Origin: Enterobacter wuhouensis
GTDB lineage: Bacteria; Pseudomonadota; Gammaproteobacteria; Enterobacterales; Enterobacteriaceae
Direction of reading: 5' to 3'
Assembly (NCBI RefSeq): GCF_004331265.1
Contig: NZ_SJOO01000005.1
Coordinates: forward strand, 248,001 to 312,000
Length of the DNA: 64,000 bases
Shown here: piece after piece, positions 29,570 to 39,911 of the stretch
Numbering within the stretch: position 1 is the stretch's first letter
How the letters are laid out: each line of letters begins with the position of its first letter
Made by a program: the position numbers and the translations under genes
Notes under the pieces: model-generated
Seen by the model: the letters and a program-made list of their open reading frames with translations, nothing else
What the model was told of the DNA's origin: nothing
Databases searched by the model: none

Positions 29570-30175
29570 TTAGTTCAATCCTTCCGCCTTCAGCGCCGCT
29601 GCGACGGCAGGGCGTTCCGCTACGCGCTGCATGTAAGATGCAATGTGGTCTAAACCTTCCATATTCAGCTTAACCGCGCGCGCCCAGCGCAGAACGGTAA
29701 ACAGATACGCATCGGCAATGGTAAAACGCGCGCCGCAAATCCACTGTTCGTCCTTCAGCGATTCGTTAACGTACTGGAGCTTTTTCTCCAGCAGCGTACG
29801 CACGGTCGGCTTGTACTCTTCCGGAGTATCCGGGCGGAACAACGGCGTGAAGCCTTTGTGCAGTTCGGTGGCAATGTAGTTCAGCCATTCCAGCGTCTTG
29901 TAGCGGGAAATGCTGCCGGTGGGTGCCAGCAGTTGACGATCCGGCACGTTGTCCGCGAGGAACTGCATAATCGCCACGCCTTCGGTCAGCAGCGTACCGT
30001 CATCCAGCAGCAGAGCCGGAACTTGTCCTTTGGGATTGATCGCAAAAAAGTCATCGCCGTTCTCGAGGCGCTTTTTCATCAGATCAACGCCATCCAGCGT
30101 GAAATCTTTGCCGCTCTCGCGAAGGGTGATATGGGAAGCAAGAGAGCAGGCGCCCGGTTTATAGAACAGTTTCAT
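29570..30175 (-). CDS. gstA: Glutathione S-transferase GstA
   Basis: This 201-residue cytoplasmic enzyme is a beta-class bacterial GST. The thioredoxin-like N domain begins [16 protein letters not shown] and carries the conserved Cys10 that forms a mixed disulfide with glutathione in the class. The helical C domain has the [15 protein letters not shown] motif. It conjugates or reduces electrophiles with glutathione. Confidence 0.95.
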   Translation of the reverse strand: MKLFYKPGACSLASHITLRESGKDFTLDGVDLMKKRLENGDDFFAINPKGQVPALLLDDGTLLTEGVAIMQFLADNVPDRQLLAPTGSISRYKTLEWLNYIATELHKGFTPLFRPDTPEEYKPTVRTLLEKKLQYVNESLKDEQWICGARFTIADAYLFTVLRWARAVKLNMEGLDHIASYMQRVAERPAVAAALKAEGLN

Positions 30176-30225
30176 CGGTAACTCCTTTTTGCTGAGGTTC
30201 CAGCTATGTTAGTGTGCGTTCGAAT

Positions 30226-30262
30226 AAAAAAAAAGCCGCTAATGCATTAGCGGCTTTTTTCT
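30226..30262. terminator. Terminator between gstA and dtpA
   Basis: AAAAGCCGCTAATGCATTAGCGGCTTTT is a perfect palindrome with long A and T tracts, able to stop transcription in both directions. It ends dtpA, which is read leftward toward gstA. Confidence 0.9.
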
Positions 30263-30284
30263 TTTCAGTCGTTTCCCGATGACG

Positions 30285-31793
30285 TTACGCGGTTGCGGTT
30301 TCGTTCGCCTTTGCGGATTTGTCGTCGTCCTGAGTCATACGGTTCAGCTTCGGAGCAGTCAGCAGCATCAGCACTGCGATTACCGCAGTAGCAATACCAA
30401 TCTGCATGAACACGGTGCCGTACACGTTCAGGGAAAGCAGCGGGTCGGTGACGTTTTCCGGAACCGCCATCAGGTTAGCAATCTTACCAGCGATGATGGC
30501 CGCACCGGCGGTGGTCAGGAACCAGCTACCCATGATGAAGCCCATCAGACGCTGCGGCACCAGCTGTGCAACCATCGCCAGACCCAGGCCGGAGATCATC
30601 AGCTCACCGATAGACTGCAGGGCGTAGCTCAGGATCAGCCAGTTAACGGAGACGATACCCGCGTCGGACGCAAATTTGGTCCCCAGCGGCAGCACCAGGA
30701 ACGCGCCAGAACACAGCACCATGCCCACTGCGAACTTGTGCGGCATTGGCAGACGGTCGCCCATCTTGTTATAGATTGCGGCCAGGATAGGGGAGCCAAT
30801 CATGATCCAGAACGGATTCAATGCCTGGAACTGCTCAGGTTCGAACGCGATACCCAGAATGGAATGCTCAACGTTACGAATGGCAAAGAAGTTCAGAGAG
30901 GTTGGCATCTGGCTGTACAGAACGAAGAAGATAATCGCTTCCAGCATCAGGATGAACGCCACAATCATCTTACGACGAGCAGCACCCTGCATGGCGAAGG
31001 CTTCTTTCGCAAAGATGCAGACGATACCCAGCGCAACCACACCCAGAACGGCGCGAGCAACACCCTGGTTATGCAGCAGCCAGGTCGCGATTGCAGCGAG
31101 GACCACAACGCCCACAATGGTGGCCAGAAGTTTACCCATGTGAACCGGCTCGAAGTCAGGTTTGGAACCGTAGTCTTTAACCCAGCTGCGGCAGAACAGG
31201 AAGTTCACCACGGTGATCAGCATACCCACGAAGCTCAGCGCAAACGCCACACTCCAGCCGAATTTCGCGGCGAGCCATGGTGTTGCCAGCATAGAGAAGA
31301 ATGAACCAATGTTGATGGACATGTAGTACATGGTGAATGCACCGTCCAGACGTGGGTCATCTTTGTTATAGCAGGTAGAGAGCAGGGAGGAAGGGTTTGC
31401 CTTAAACAGACCATTACCGACGGCAATCGTCGCCATACCCATATAGACCACAGCCGCATCGTGCCCGGACCATGCAACCAGACCATAACCAATTGCCAGG
31501 ACAACAGCGCCCAGCATAATGACGCGTTTGGTCCCGAGGACTTTATCGCCCAGCCAGCCGCCGATGGCAACCAGGCCGTACACCAGTGCACTGAAAGAAG
31601 AGAACAGTGTGATGGAATCCGCTTCCGACATACCCAGTTGTTTAACCAGGTAAACAGCCATGATCCCTTGCAGGCCGTAGTAACCAAAACGCTCCCATAA
31701 CTCGATGGAGAAGATCAGATAGAACGCTTTTGGTTGTTTAAAAGCGTTAAGGCTCACGCTTTCATCTGTTGGTTTATTGTTTGCAGTAGACAC
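30285..31793 (-). CDS. dtpA: Dipeptide/tripeptide permease A
   Basis: Also called tppB or ydgR. This 502-residue inner-membrane symporter of the POT/PTR family imports di- and tripeptides with protons. The ExxERFxYY signature ([10 protein letters not shown]) is near residue 32, followed by twelve to fourteen membrane helices. It is collinear with E. coli DtpA. A long 613-bp region separates it from nth; in E. coli the gene is controlled by OmpR. Confidence 0.96.
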   Translation of the reverse strand: MSTANNKPTDESVSLNAFKQPKAFYLIFSIELWERFGYYGLQGIMAVYLVKQLGMSEADSITLFSSFSALVYGLVAIGGWLGDKVLGTKRVIMLGAVVLAIGYGLVAWSGHDAAVVYMGMATIAVGNGLFKANPSSLLSTCYNKDDPRLDGAFTMYYMSINIGSFFSMLATPWLAAKFGWSVAFALSFVGMLITVVNFLFCRSWVKDYGSKPDFEPVHMGKLLATIVGVVVLAAIATWLLHNQGVARAVLGVVALGIVCIFAKEAFAMQGAARRKMIVAFILMLEAIIFFVLYSQMPTSLNFFAIRNVEHSILGIAFEPEQFQALNPFWIMIGSPILAAIYNKMGDRLPMPHKFAVGMVLCSGAFLVLPLGTKFASDAGIVSVNWLILSYALQSIGELMISGLGLAMVAQLVPQRLMGFIMGSWFLTTAGAAIIAGKIANLMAVPENVTDPLLSLNVYGTVFMQIGIATAVIAVLMLLTAPKLNRMTQDDDKSAKANETATA

Positions 31794-32214
31794 ATATACC
31801 TCTTTTTTTACATCCCATATTAACGGGGGTGTTCATAGCGTGATGACCGTAGTCCATCCGCTTTATAGTTATATTGGGAGGGGAAACGGCGGGTAATGTT
31901 CACTATCCTGACTCGTCTGGCAATACGTTTGTAATACTCTGTTACATATAACTGAGGTGGTATAATCATCCGAACATGCAAATGTTATTTAGCGTTAAAT
32001 CTCATTGGTTGAGTATTGTTGGTTTTTTTCACTACGAAAGCCCCTGTAAAGTGGCTGTATGGCGATATGTTCTGCTATTTACCCTTAAAGGCAGTGATAT
32101 AGCCCATATTCTGAAAAATGACTGGTCTTATCTGCGGCGTATGATCGGTTAAATCTTGTCTGGCAAAGGCTTTACAAAGCTTTTAACAACAAAAATTCAA
32201 CATGACGTTATCAG

Positions 32215-32230
32215 AGTGATCTTGATCACA
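32215..32230. promoter_or_regulatory. CRP-type binding site
   Basis: AGTGATCTTGATCACA fits the CRP consensus TGTGA-N6-TCACA with one mismatch in the left half. The nearest start codon to the left is dtpA, more than 400 bp away; a plus-strand transcript ending at 32369 is nearer. Confidence 0.6.
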
Positions 32231-32340
32231 TATGTATAGAAATTTTTGGTGATGAAAAAACAATTAACCTGTTTGAGTGTTAAATAACCGAACAATCGAT
32301 AAGGTAACTAGCGTGCCTGGCGGACAATAATGGGTCAACA

Positions 32341-32369
32341 GGAAGGTCTGCAGTTAGGCCTTCCTTTTA
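32341..32369 (+). terminator. Orphan plus-strand terminator
   Basis: GGAAGGTC-TGCAGTTA-GGCCTTCC (8 bp with one G-T pair) is followed by TTTTAT. It faces convergent nth and has no protein gene upstream on its strand. Confidence 0.6.
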
Positions 32370-32406
32370 TAAGGGATTGAATGCATGGAAAGAAAGGCAA
32401 CGCGCG

Positions 32407-33042
32407 TCAGGCGTACACTTTTTCTTTAAATTCGCAGAGATCTTCAATGATGCACGAGCCGCAGCGGGGCTTGCGTGCGATGCAGGTATAGCGCCCGTGC
32501 AGGATCAGCCAGTGGTGGCAATCGACCTTAAACTCGGCGGGAACCACTTTTAACAGCTTCTCTTCTACCTGCTCAACGTTTTTGCCGGGGGCGAAGTTCG
32601 TGCGGTTAGAGACGCGGAAAATGTGCGTATCAACGGCGATGGTCGGCCAGCCGAAGGCCGTGTTCAGCACCACGTTGGCCGTTTTGCGGCCAACGCCCGG
32701 CAGAGCTTCCAGCGCCGCGCGATCTTCCGGTACTTCGCCACCGTGTTGTTCCAGCAAGATACGGCAGGTTTTAATCACGTTTTCGGCCTTGCTGTTAAAC
32801 AGGCCAATGGTTTTGATGTACGACTTCACGCCGTCAACGCCAAGCTCCAGCATCGCCTTCGGCGTATTAGCCACCGGATAGAGCAGGGCAGTGGCCTTGT
32901 TGACGCTCACGTCCGTGGCCTGGGCAGAAAGCAGCACCGCGATCAGCAGCTCAAACGGTGAGTTAAAATTCAGCTCCGTCGTGGGATGTGGATCTTCATT
33001 CCGCAGACGGGTCAGGATCGCAATGCGTTTCTCTTTATTCAT
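32407..33042 (-). CDS. nth: Endonuclease III
   Basis: This 211-residue base-excision repair enzyme is a DNA glycosylase and AP lyase that removes oxidised pyrimidines. The helix-hairpin-helix [13 protein letters not shown] carries the catalytic Lys120, and VDTH carries Asp138. The [4Fe-4S] ligands are Cys187, 194, 197 and 203 (C-x6-C-x2-C-x5-C). Its ATG overlaps the rsxE stop by 4 bp, so it is the last gene of the rsx operon. Confidence 0.97.
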   Translation of the reverse strand: MNKEKRIAILTRLRNEDPHPTTELNFNSPFELLIAVLLSAQATDVSVNKATALLYPVANTPKAMLELGVDGVKSYIKTIGLFNSKAENVIKTCRILLEQHGGEVPEDRAALEALPGVGRKTANVVLNTAFGWPTIAVDTHIFRVSNRTNFAPGKNVEQVEEKLLKVVPAEFKVDCHHWLILHGRYTCIARKPRCGSCIIEDLCEFKEKVYA

Positions 33043-33725
33043 GAAGCCTTCTCGGGTATCCCTTCCTGTACGCTGCGCTCGGCCGCGCGGCGCTTACGTT
33101 TTTCATCAATGAGGTATTTTATCGCCAGCATCATGCCAAGGCCAATAAAAGCGCCGGGTGGAAGCATCGCCAACAGGAACGGCGTGTCGGTGTGGAAAAC
33201 TTCGATGCGCAATACCTTAGCCCAGCTGCCCAGCAGCGCATCGGCACCGTCAAACAGGGTGCCGTTGCCCAGAATTTCGCGCAGCGACCCCAGCACGAAC
33301 ATTGCGCAGGTTGCGCCCATACCGATGGCGAAACCATCGAGGGCCGACATCGCCGGGCTGTTCTTCACGGCAAAGGCTTCTGCGCGCCCGACCACTATAC
33401 AGTTGGTCACGATAAGCGGAATGAAAATTCCGAGCGACTGGTACAGACCAAACGCGTAGGCGTTAATCAGCATCTGGACGACGCTCACCACCGACGCAAT
33501 GATCATGACGTAAATCGGAATACGGATTTCCGTAGGCGTCCAGCGGCGCAGTGCGGAGATGGACAGGTTGGTCAGGGTCAACACCAGCGTGGTTGCCAGC
33601 CCCAGCCCCAGGGCGTTAGTGGCGGTCGATGTCACCGCGAGAAGCGGACACATCCCCAGCAGCTGCACCAGCGCAGAGTTGTTCTTCCACAGCCCCTGAA
33701 CGATAACCTCTTTAACCTGGCTCAT
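33039..33725 (-). CDS. rsxE: RsxE, electron transport complex subunit
   Basis: This 228-residue membrane subunit of the Rsx (Rnf-type) complex has about six hydrophobic helices and is paralogous to RsxA (compare [17 protein letters not shown]). In the family RnfA and RnfE jointly hold a membrane [2Fe-2S] cluster. Rsx uses NADH-linked electrons to keep SoxR reduced. It lies between rsxG (2-bp gap) and nth (4-bp overlap). Confidence 0.95.
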   Translation of the reverse strand: MSQVKEVIVQGLWKNNSALVQLLGMCPLLAVTSTATNALGLGLATTLVLTLTNLSISALRRWTPTEIRIPIYVMIIASVVSVVQMLINAYAFGLYQSLGIFIPLIVTNCIVVGRAEAFAVKNSPAMSALDGFAIGMGATCAMFVLGSLREILGNGTLFDGADALLGSWAKVLRIEVFHTDTPFLLAMLPPGAFIGLGMMLAIKYLIDEKRKRRAAERSVQEGIPEKAS

Positions 33726-33727
33726 GA

Positions 33728-34348
33728 CTACTCCTCACAGGCCGGAAGATTGTTGATCTGCGCGGGCAACGTTTCAGCGTATAGCCCGGCTCGTTTCACG
33801 GCGTTAACCACCGCGCGCGGCGTGATGGTCGCGCCGGTAAACTGGTCGAATTCGCCGCCGTCCTTTTTCACCGCAAAGGCGGTATCGTTTTCGCCATGAA
33901 TGATTTTGCCGGCAAAATGCAGGATCCAGTCGCTCAGGCGCGTTTCGATTTTATCGCCAAGGCCCGGCGTTTCGTGATGTTCCGTCACGCGGGTTCCGAG
34001 AACGGTACCGGAAAAATCAGTGCCCACGAGAAGCTGAATCGCGCCTGAATAGCCGTCCGGTGCAGTTGCTTCCATTACGGCACCCACTGCGCTATCGCCT
34101 TTGCGGGCAATAAAGACGCGGTGCGTACCTTTGCCGAGCTGCGGTGCATCCACAATAAAGCAGCTTTTCTGCAGGTCATTATCGTAGAAATCAGACGGGA
34201 TCACCTGATCGAACAACGCTTTTTGCTGCTTCACTGCCTGTTCATCGATGGTCGTTTTGGTCAGGGCGTTGACCAGGGCGGTTAGCCCTGTCAGTACGGC
34301 GGCGAAAATGGCCAGCGTGACGCCGTGTTTTTGCATTGTTTTCAGCAT
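33728..34348 (-). CDS. rsxG: RsxG, flavin-binding subunit
   Basis: This 206-residue protein has one N-terminal membrane anchor and a periplasmic FMN-binding domain. The flavinylation motif (F)TGATITP near residue 175 carries the Thr that bonds FMN in the family. I choose the ATG at 34348 (MLKTMQKHG), which gives the E. coli length; the frame stays open upstream into rsxD. It is the fifth gene of rsxABCDGE. Confidence 0.95.
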   Translation of the reverse strand: MLKTMQKHGVTLAIFAAVLTGLTALVNALTKTTIDEQAVKQQKALFDQVIPSDFYDNDLQKSCFIVDAPQLGKGTHRVFIARKGDSAVGAVMEATAPDGYSGAIQLLVGTDFSGTVLGTRVTEHHETPGLGDKIETRLSDWILHFAGKIIHGENDTAFAVKKDGGEFDQFTGATITPRAVVNAVKRAGLYAETLPAQINNLPACEE

Positions 34349-34358
34349 CGCGAAACCC

Positions 34359-35411
34359 TTAACGGTGGCCGTATACGCGCGGACGCGTGTAATAGTCGAT
34401 GAGTGGAACAGTGATATTTGCCAGCAGCACCGCGAAGGCCACACCGTCCGGATAGCCGCCAAAGCTGCGGATCAGCCACACCAGAAGCCCGGCCAGTGCA
34501 CCGAAAATCAGACGTCCACGGTTGGTGGTCGACGCCGTTACCGGATCGGTCAGAATAAAGAATGCGCCCAGCATGGTGGCACCGGAGAGCAGGTGCATCT
34601 GCGGGCTTGCGAAGGATGCAGGATTAACTACCCACCCCAGCGTTGCGCAGACGCCCAGCGTCACCAGGAAACTGACCGGGATATGCCAGCGAATTGCTTT
34701 TTGCTGCAGCAGGAACAGCCCACCGAGAAGGTACGCGAGGTTGACCCACTGCCAGCCCGCACCCGCCAGCATGCCGCTGTAGATGGCAGATTTCATGATC
34801 TGCTCAACGCTCTGCCCGGCATGCAGTGAGGTTTTGAACGTATCGAGCGGGGTCGCCTGGCTGATACCGTCCACGCCCATCCGCAGCGAGTTCATATCGG
34901 CACCGAGCGCCGTATGGCCGGTAAAGATAACCTGAAGGGCGTCCATGAAGCCCGGCACGGTGGCGGCAATCTCATGCGGCGGCAGCCAGCTTGTCATCTG
35001 CACCGGGAAAGAGATCAGCAGCACCACGTAGCCAATCATCGCCGGGTTAAAGGGATTATGCCCTAATCCGCCGTAAAGCTGTTTGGCGATAATCACCGCA
35101 AACGCGGTACCCAGCACCACCATCCACCACGGTGCGAACGGCGGAATACTGATCGCCAGCAGTAGGCCGGTCAACAGGGCCGAGTTATCGCTAAGAATGC
35201 GGGGAACATCCATCTTGCGCAGCTTGAGGACCAGCGCCTCCGCGGCCAGGGCGCTGGCGCAGCCCAGGACTATCTGGAACAGGGTTCCCCAGCCGAAAAA
35301 CCAATACTGCACGGCGATGCCCGGCAGCGCGGCCAGGCAGACCAGCATCATAATGCGCGATGTCTGGCGCTGGTTATGGGTATAAGGGGAACTTGCGATT
35401 CTGAAAACCAT
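34359..35411 (-). CDS. rsxD: RsxD, flavin-binding membrane subunit
   Basis: This 350-residue integral membrane subunit has nine or ten helices and the [17 protein letters not shown] segment, which carries the periplasmic FMN-linked Thr in RnfD proteins. It is collinear with E. coli RsxD. Its ATG directly follows the rsxC stop codon, indicating translational coupling. Confidence 0.95.
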   Translation of the reverse strand: MVFRIASSPYTHNQRQTSRIMMLVCLAALPGIAVQYWFFGWGTLFQIVLGCASALAAEALVLKLRKMDVPRILSDNSALLTGLLLAISIPPFAPWWMVVLGTAFAVIIAKQLYGGLGHNPFNPAMIGYVVLLISFPVQMTSWLPPHEIAATVPGFMDALQVIFTGHTALGADMNSLRMGVDGISQATPLDTFKTSLHAGQSVEQIMKSAIYSGMLAGAGWQWVNLAYLLGGLFLLQQKAIRWHIPVSFLVTLGVCATLGWVVNPASFASPQMHLLSGATMLGAFFILTDPVTASTTNRGRLIFGALAGLLVWLIRSFGGYPDGVAFAVLLANITVPLIDYYTRPRVYGHR

Positions 35412-35684
35412 TTAATCCTCGTTAACTGCATGCTGTGCGGCTTTCTTCGCCTGAACGCGCGCGATCGCGGCGGCGACGGCAGCTTTGCGCGGGTCGTCGT
35501 TAGCGGCCTGCGGCTGTTCTTCCTGCTGAGCGGCTTTTCGCGCTTTGGCGCGGGCAATCGCGGCTTCGACCGCGGCCTTGCGGGGATCGACCGGCGCTTT
35601 AGGTTCAGCTACCTGTTCCTGTTGCGCCGCTTTCCGCGCTTTGGCACGGGCAATCGCCGCTTCAACGGCGGCTTTACGCGGATC
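35412..35684 (-). repeat. Tandem coding repeats in the RsxC tail
   Basis: Three units of about 31-32 codons begin with DPRKAAV(E/A)AAIAR. They are similar at both the DNA and protein level, with the last unit most diverged. They encode a highly charged helical tail. Confidence 0.9.
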
Positions 35685-37343
35685 GACATCCGTTTCAGGC
35701 TGTGGCGCGCTTTGCGCTTTTTCCGCCTGACGCGCGCGCGCCTCGGCCTTGCGCGCTTCACGGGCTGCAATCACCTCGCTGTTATCCGGCTTCTCGCCAG
35801 CGGCGATGACAACAGGCTGTGCGGCGGTCGCTTTTTTCTCGCGAACGCGAGCCAGCGCGGCCTTGATTGCATCCTGATCCTTTTCACCTGGCTGCACGGC
35901 GGCTTGCTTGTGTCGCTCCTGACGAGCGGCCTTCTCGCGCTCCAGTCGTGCCTGACGGGCTTCGAAGCGCGCTTTTGCTTCGGCGGCGCGTTTTTCTTCC
36001 ATGGAAATGGCGTAAATCTCCGCCTTTTCCTGGCGGAAATATTGCACCAGCGGGATGTTGCTCGGGCAGACCCAGGCGCAGGCACCGCATTCAATGCAGT
36101 CCGCCAGATTGTGCGCCGTGGCTTTATCGTGCAGCTGGCCTTTGCTGTACCAGTAGAGCTGCTGCGGGAGCAGGTCTGCCGGGCAGGCATCGGCACAGGC
36201 GCTGCAGCGGATGCAGCCTTTCTCTTCCTGCTCTTCGCCCATTTCCGTTGGCGAAGGGGCGAGCAGGCAGTTGGTAATTTTAACCACCGGCACGTCCAGC
36301 CACGGCAGGGTAAAGCCCATCAGCGGGCCGCCCATAATCACCATCTGATCGCTGCCGGGGCAAAACTCGGCCTGATCCAGCAGATGGCGTACGGGGGTTC
36401 CCAGACGCGCCCAGACGTTACCCGGACGGGAAACCGATCCGCCGGTCAGGGTCACCACGCGCTCGGTGAGGGGTTCTCCATCCACTACCGCGCGTTTAAC
36501 GGCATAGGCCGTACCCACGTTCTGCATCAGCACGCCGATATCAGATGAACGTCCGCCGTGCGGAACCTGCTTGCCGGTCAGAATTTGGGTCAGCTGTTTT
36601 GCGCCGCCAGACGGATACTTGGTTGGAATAACGCGCAGGCTAATATCGTGGCTGCCTGCCAGGACCGCACGCAGCATGGAAATGGCCTGCGGTTTATTAT
36701 CCTCTATCCCAATCAACACTTCGCGCGGCTGCAGAATATGGGCAAGGATGCGGATACCTTCCACCACCTGCGCGGCGCAGTCCTGCATCAGGCGATCGTC
36801 GGCGGTAATATAAGGTTCGCATTCGGCGGCGTTAATGATTAACGTTTCAATTTTGTCGCCGCCGCCGCGCAGCTTCGTGCCCGTCGGGAAGCCTGCCCCG
36901 CCAAGGCCGGCCACGCCGAACTGATGAACGCGTTCGATCAGATCTTCACGGCTGCGGGAGCGGTAATCGCTCCAGCCGTCGCGCTCGATCCAGCGGTCTT
37001 CGCCGTCGGCTTCAATTATCACGCTTAGCTCAGAGAGCGCCGATGGGTGTGCAACGGTATGCGGGGCAATTGCAACGATTGTGCCGGAGGTGGGGGCGTG
37101 AACCGGCAGCATGCGTCCGCGACCAAAGGTCAGCGGCTGTCCGCGAAGAACGCTATCGCCTTCTTTAACGCACAGCTCACCCTCTGCGCCGATATGTTGT
37201 TTCAGCGGCATAACGTAACGGGTCGCCAGCGGAATTTGGCGCAGCGGCGTGCCGTTGGACTGGGTTTTCATTTCCGGCGGATGGATACCGCCGTCGAAGT
37301 CCCAAATCTTCTCTTTTCTGAATGCAGAAAATAACTTAAGCAT
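35412..37343 (-). CDS. rsxC: RsxC, NADH-binding iron-sulfur subunit
   Basis: This 643-residue peripheral subunit is expected to bind NADH and FMN in its N-terminal part ([16 protein letters not shown]) and two [4Fe-4S] clusters in ferredoxin motifs [12 protein letters not shown] and [12 protein letters not shown]. The C terminus is a Lys/Ala-rich helical tail with three tandem [22 protein letters not shown] repeats. E. coli RsxC is 740 residues and has about six such repeats, so the shorter length reflects repeat number. Its start overlaps rsxB by 8 bp. Confidence 0.95.
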   Translation of the reverse strand: MLKLFSAFRKEKIWDFDGGIHPPEMKTQSNGTPLRQIPLATRYVMPLKQHIGAEGELCVKEGDSVLRGQPLTFGRGRMLPVHAPTSGTIVAIAPHTVAHPSALSELSVIIEADGEDRWIERDGWSDYRSRSREDLIERVHQFGVAGLGGAGFPTGTKLRGGGDKIETLIINAAECEPYITADDRLMQDCAAQVVEGIRILAHILQPREVLIGIEDNKPQAISMLRAVLAGSHDISLRVIPTKYPSGGAKQLTQILTGKQVPHGGRSSDIGVLMQNVGTAYAVKRAVVDGEPLTERVVTLTGGSVSRPGNVWARLGTPVRHLLDQAEFCPGSDQMVIMGGPLMGFTLPWLDVPVVKITNCLLAPSPTEMGEEQEEKGCIRCSACADACPADLLPQQLYWYSKGQLHDKATAHNLADCIECGACAWVCPSNIPLVQYFRQEKAEIYAISMEEKRAAEAKARFEARQARLEREKAARQERHKQAAVQPGEKDQDAIKAALARVREKKATAAQPVVIAAGEKPDNSEVIAAREARKAEARARQAEKAQSAPQPETDVDPRKAAVEAAIARAKARKAAQQEQVAEPKAPVDPRKAAVEAAIARAKARKAAQQEEQPQAANDDPRKAAVAAAIARVQAKKAAQHAVNED

Positions 37344-37914
37344 GTTGTTCCACGGGAATGTTGCGAACCGGAATGGTTTGAAGATCCCACTTCCAGCTTT
37401 CGGTAGTCGTCTCGACCGGGCGTAACGTTATGCACTGCGTCGGGCAGGGGGCGACGCAAAGGTTACAGCCGGTGCACAGATCCGCCACAACGGTGTGCAT
37501 GGCGCGCGTTGCGCCGACAATGGCGTCAACGGGACACGCCTGGATACACTTGGTGCAGCCAATGCAGTTCGCTTCGTCAATGACCGCCAGCGCGCGGACC
37601 GGCTCCTGCGCCTCAACATCGCCGTCCACAGGCTGCGGATCGACGTTGAGCAGGGCGGCGATTTTCAGCATCACCGCTTCGCCACCCGGCGCACAGCGGT
37701 TAATTTTTTCACCCTGAACGCCAACGGCTTCCGCATAGGGACGGCAGCCCGGGTAGCCGCACTGGCCGCACTGGCTTTGCGGCAGAAGCTCATCGATTTT
37801 TTCAACAACGGGATCGTCCTCAACCGCGAAACGGCGGGAGGCGTAACCCAGAATCAAACCAAACACCAACCCCAGAACGCTGATGGCGGCGATGGCAATC
37901 CAGATAGCATTCAT
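37336..37914 (-). CDS. rsxB: RsxB, iron-sulfur subunit
   Basis: This 192-residue subunit has an N-terminal membrane helix, an Fe-S motif CGQCGYPGC and two [4Fe-4S] ferredoxin motifs ([12 protein letters not shown] and [12 protein letters not shown]). It passes electrons in the complex that reduces SoxR. Its start codon shares a base with the rsxA stop. Confidence 0.96.
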   Translation of the reverse strand: MNAIWIAIAAISVLGLVFGLILGYASRRFAVEDDPVVEKIDELLPQSQCGQCGYPGCRPYAEAVGVQGEKINRCAPGGEAVMLKIAALLNVDPQPVDGDVEAQEPVRALAVIDEANCIGCTKCIQACPVDAIVGATRAMHTVVADLCTGCNLCVAPCPTQCITLRPVETTTESWKWDLQTIPVRNIPVEQHA

Positions 37915-38495
37915 TACAACTTCACCAGACCACTAAAGCCCATAAAGGCCAGAGACATTAAACCTGCGGTGACCAACGCGATCGCATTTCCCCGGAAGGG
38001 GGCAGGGATATCTGCCGCCGCCAGGCGTTCGCGTATAGAGGCGAACAGGACCATCACCAGAGAGAAACCGACGGCGGCAGAGAAGCCGTACAGCGCCGAT
38101 TGCATAAAGTTATGTCCGAGGTTGATGTTCAGCAGCGCCACGCCGAGCACGGCGCAGTTGGTGGTGATCAGCGGCAGGAAAATACCCAGCAGGCGATACA
38201 GCGCCGGGCTGGTTTTACGCACCACCATTTCGGTAAATTGCACAACCACCGCAATCACCAGAATAAAGGACAAGGTGCGCAGATAGATCATGTCCAGCGG
38301 GATCAGGATCCAGGTATCAATCAACCATGCGGAAATGGAGGCCAGCGTCATCACGAAGGTGGTCGCCAGCCCCATGCCCATTGCGGTCTCCAGCTTTTTG
38401 GAAACCCCCATAAACGGGCACAGGCCAAGGAACTTCACCAGTACGAAGTTGTTAACCAGCACTGTGCCGACAAAGAGCAGTAAGTAATCGGTCAT
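37914..38495 (-). CDS. rsxA: RsxA, electron transport complex subunit
   Basis: This 193-residue membrane protein has six hydrophobic helices and is the first gene of the rsxABCDGE-nth operon. [18 protein letters not shown] near the N terminus contains the Cys that, with RsxE, ligates a membrane [2Fe-2S] cluster in Rnf complexes. The operon promoter should lie in 38496-38571. Confidence 0.96.
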   Translation of the reverse strand: MTDYLLLFVGTVLVNNFVLVKFLGLCPFMGVSKKLETAMGMGLATTFVMTLASISAWLIDTWILIPLDMIYLRTLSFILVIAVVVQFTEMVVRKTSPALYRLLGIFLPLITTNCAVLGVALLNINLGHNFMQSALYGFSAAVGFSLVMVLFASIRERLAAADIPAPFRGNAIALVTAGLMSLAFMGFSGLVKL

Positions 38496-38571
38496 TATTT
38501 AGCCTGAAATAAAAAAGCCGCCTATTATCGGATAAACCACAACAGGCGACAACAGGTTAACTGTAAGGTTA

Positions 38572-39012
38572 TTACGGGTTAACAAAAGTTCTCTTCACGC
38601 GCGCAGAGCGTTTGAAGTAGGGCACCAGCAGTGCGGTGGCCAGCAGCGGGAAAAGCAGCTGGCGAACGGCCAGAGCGTCAGAAACTGGTGCAAAGGCAAA
38701 GACCTTAATCGCCAGCAGGACTGAAATCAGCAGCCAGATAATGTAGTGCTTAGGCACACCTTTACGGCGCTTAAAGAACGCAATGGTCAGCCACAGCGTG
38801 TAGTACCACATCGCTATCGCGAAAGCGAAAGAGACAAGCCACATCACGATGTTGAATACGCTTTGGGACATTAACGTCTTGATGGCGTGAGGGGTAACCA
38901 GCGCGGTGGTATAAAGCAGAAGCCCAAGCGATGCGCTTAATAAGGCAAGCAGCAGCCATGCCAGCGGGGCGATTAACCAGCCTCCAATTCTCTCTCCAGG
39001 CGTTGCGGTCAT
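38572..39012 (-). CDS. ydgK: YdgK, DUF2569 membrane protein
   Basis: This 146-residue protein has four predicted membrane helices and the DUF2569 opening GERIGGWLIAPLAW. It matches E. coli YdgK at the same place, between cnu and rsxA. The function is unknown. Confidence 0.9.
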   Translation of the reverse strand: MTATPGERIGGWLIAPLAWLLLALLSASLGLLLYTTALVTPHAIKTLMSQSVFNIVMWLVSFAFAIAMWYYTLWLTIAFFKRRKGVPKHYIIWLLISVLLAIKVFAFAPVSDALAVRQLLFPLLATALLVPYFKRSARVKRTFVNP

Positions 39013-39098
39013 GAACTCTCCGATAGGTCTGCGCGAAATGTTATACAGAAATTTGCAGGGCGCTGAGTATATAACATTTCACACGGATGGCTACTTTC

Positions 39099-39314
39099 TT
39101 ATAAAACGTATCGCCATACGGACTTGGGCACTTCACCCACGTTGAACAGCCGTCCACCGGAGACAAGCTCAGCGCGACGGTGATCGGCAGCGCGATACAT
39201 ATTGATGACGTCCTGATTATCCGACAGCGTGTAGTTCAGGTGGTCAAACAGTTTTTCCAGGCTCTCAAGGGAATTGATCTTGCGGAATTTTAATAAATAG
39301 TCCTGAACTGTCAT
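39099..39314 (-). CDS. cnu: Cnu, Hha/YmoA-family H-NS modulator
   Basis: Formerly ydgT. This 71-residue helical protein ([13 protein letters not shown]...) belongs to the Hha/YmoA family. Cnu binds H-NS or StpA and modulates silencing of acquired genes; in E. coli it also binds the cnb site at oriC. Length equals E. coli. The slyA regulator, which opposes H-NS, lies in the same window. Confidence 0.95.
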   Translation of the reverse strand: MTVQDYLLKFRKINSLESLEKLFDHLNYTLSDNQDVINMYRAADHRRAELVSGGRLFNVGEVPKSVWRYVL

Positions 39315-39544
39315 GTTAATAAGCTTCCATATAAAAGGAGTAATACCGGCAACGGTAATTCGATCGAATAATAAACGGATTAATTAAGACGTAAACAGCC
39401 CGCTCAGATAACGCGACTAAATTAGGAGTTTTCTTTGCTGAAAGATCAGGCATCAGGAGATGCCTGGAAAGAAGGGTAACCGCGTTCAACAAGACTGGCA
39501 ACAGCTAACTGACATAATGTGTCACGCTTTATTGCCGTGCTCGA

Positions 39545-39682
39545 TCACTTCGGTTGTGCGACTGTGACAGGCTCCGGCGGCTGGTAGTTATCGATGTGGC
39601 TGGCAACGCCAAGCAAAATGACCGATACCCCAAGAACAATCCATCCCGCTAATTCAATGATTCGATTAATAATTGACGTCAT
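39545..39682 (-). CDS. blr: Blr small divisome membrane protein
   Basis: This 45-residue ORF is too short for most gene finders. The central part (GWIVLGVSVILLGVASHIDN followed by YQPPE) is nearly identical to E. coli Blr (41 residues), a single-pass inner-membrane protein of the divisome linked to beta-lactam and cell-wall stress tolerance. E. coli starts at the equivalent of the Asn-Arg in IINRIIEL. Here that codon is ATT, so I start at the ATG at 39682 (MTSIINR), which adds a few residues; no strong ribosome-binding site is visible. It lies between cnu and ydgJ as in E. coli. Confidence 0.88.
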   Translation of the reverse strand: MTSIINRIIELAGWIVLGVSVILLGVASHIDNYQPPEPVTVAQPK

Positions 39683-39757
39683 GATTCGTGTTTGTAATTT
39701 ATCCATAAATACAGATTGCAAATGTTACAGCGACCTATTCGAGACGGCAAGTGCTTT

Positions 39758-39770
39758 GGGAACGGTTCCC
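39758..39770. promoter_or_regulatory. Palindromic site upstream of blr and ydgJ
   Basis: GGGAAC-G-GTTCCC is a perfect inverted repeat in the 229-bp spacer between the divergent blr and ydgJ genes. The form suits an operator, but no regulator is identified. Confidence 0.4.
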
Positions 39771-39911
39771 CTAATCAAAATCAGAAGGTTACATTATTTT
39801 AACAAAAACGGCTGGTGCAGGATGCTATTTTAACGCCTATGGCACATTATTAATCGGTAATGAACCAGAATAGCCAGTGTGAAATAAGATAATTCCTTAG
39901 AGGGCATTGCA

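Larger units (their letters stand above)
31794..32406. other. Long intergenic region dtpA-nth
   Basis: This 613-bp AT-rich stretch contains the dtpA promoter and leader, a CRP-type site (32215-32230), an 11-codon ORF (ATG 32252 to TAA 32287, MKKQLTCLSVK) without a clear ribosome-binding site, and a plus-strand terminator (32341-32369). No annotated plus-strand gene exists to use that terminator, so a small RNA is possible. Confidence 0.5.

Noticed and set aside
35412..35684. Regular repeats resembling a small CRISPR array
   Set aside because: The units are about 93-96 bp, diverged, in frame and encode the known RsxC tail. There are no spacers.
35376..36548. 390-codon plus-strand frame opposite rsxC
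   Set aside because: Its apparent repeats are the reverse image of the RsxC tail repeats, and it has no ribosome-binding site or homology.
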